Origin: a virus
Direction: 5' to 3' (one strand)
DNA length: 37,592 nt
Virus record (IMG/VR): IMGVR_UViG_3300042449_001113
Span: 1-37,592 of that record
Part shown: one piece after another, positions 37,466 to 37,592 of the stretch
Layout of the letters: each line of letters begins with the position of its first letter
Position numbering within the stretch: position 1 is the first letter of the stretch
Translations under genes and position numbers: made by a program
Notes under the pieces: generated by a model
What the model saw: only the letters and a program-made list of their open reading frames with translations
Databases searched by the model: none
Told to the model about the DNA's origin: nothing

Positions 37466-37472
37466 GCCTAAC
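37466..37472 (+). repeat. Right edge of array: half attC
   Basis: GCCTAAC followed by TGAGCTATAG. It pairs with the GTTAGGC at the left of cassette 12, but no L' and R' boxes follow before the window ends, so the last attC appears truncated here or its right arm lies beyond 37592. Confidence 0.6.
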
Positions 37473-37502
37473 TGAGCTATAGCCAATCCCTGCAAGCTCT
37501 GC

Positions 37503-37592
37503 ATGTACCGCAAACCATCCCCCAAGCGCCAGGCCGCCCACGCGCGCAAGCTCGAAGCTCTGCGCCGTGGCCGCGACCGGGCGAACGCCAGC
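37503..37592 (+). CDS. Partial basic protein at window end
   Basis: 30 codons from ATG 37503 (MYRKPSPKRQAAHARKLEAL), strongly basic, running off the window. It resembles the start of small phage or plasmid proteins with a conserved basic head. It is likely the first backbone gene after the array. Confidence 0.45.
   Translation, partial: MYRKPSPKRQAAHARKLEALRRGRDRANAS

Noticed and set aside
31735-37472. CRISPR array
   Set aside because: The repeats flank full genes, vary in length from 19 to 129 bp and are conserved only in the outer arms. This fits attC sites, not CRISPR repeats.
31735-37472. Terminators between the small genes
   Set aside because: The hairpins have no T-run and share recombination boxes at both ends; attC folding explains them better.
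1-37592. tRNA genes
   Set aside because: No cloverleaf-like segment with a T-loop GTTCRA context was noticed; the GTTCGAG strings are the attC left arms.

Overview
The window looks like about 37.6 kb of a tailed phage or prophage genome (long-tailed, siphovirus-like). The high GC content, the codon use and the protein families suggest a betaproteobacterial (Burkholderiales-type) host; that host call is inference. Positions 1-27,906 hold one compact minus-strand block. In transcription order it carries a Cro/YdaS-like regulator, small early genes, a DUF1376-type replication protein, a DnaB-like helicase, a RusA resolvase, a ParB-like protein, a Mom-like DNA modification protein, both terminase subunits, portal, a MuF head protein, a protease-scaffold, the capsid, connectors, tail tube, tape measure, a beta-helix tail protein and a tail peptidase. 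The window ends just as the next tail gene starts. Lysis genes, a CI-type repressor and an integrase were not seen.

At 27,907-28,080 lies a divergent control region with back-to-back promoters and three copies of a 13-bp palindrome (TAGCG-N3-CGCTA, one with a mismatch). To its right a plus-strand early operon carries small unknown genes, a RecE-like exonuclease, a single-strand-annealing-type recombination protein and a winged-helix protein.

From 31,492 to 37,472 the plus strand turns into an integron-type gene-cassette array: 13 cassette units, 11 complete attC sites (52-129 bp), one collapsed 19-bp site and one half site. In every unit the 7-bp left end (GTTRRRY-type) is the exact reverse complement of the 7-bp right end. 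This holds even in the six units whose ends are not the common GTTAGGC/GCCTAAC, which is the signature of units that moved as circles. No integron integrase lies in the window. Cargo includes an RNA ligase of the DUF5565 type, a lipoprotein plus a small membrane protein, a three-gene operon with its own promoter, and several small unknown proteins. Several attC sites also supply the ribosome binding site and start codon of the next cassette's gene, and many supply the stop codon of their own gene.

A second unusual element sits in the MuF head gene. A Hint-type intein interrupts the conserved C-x-C end of MuF, and the opposite strand of the intein encodes a 287-aa protein with two helix-turn-helix segments and a Vsr-like nuclease domain, apparently an antisense homing endonuclease. 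Other points of interest are a recurring TTCCTAGCAT motif just upstream of late genes that lack a Shine-Dalgarno sequence, a roughly 500-bp non-coding gap with a terminator and inverted repeats in the head module, and a lipoprotein gene inserted among head genes.
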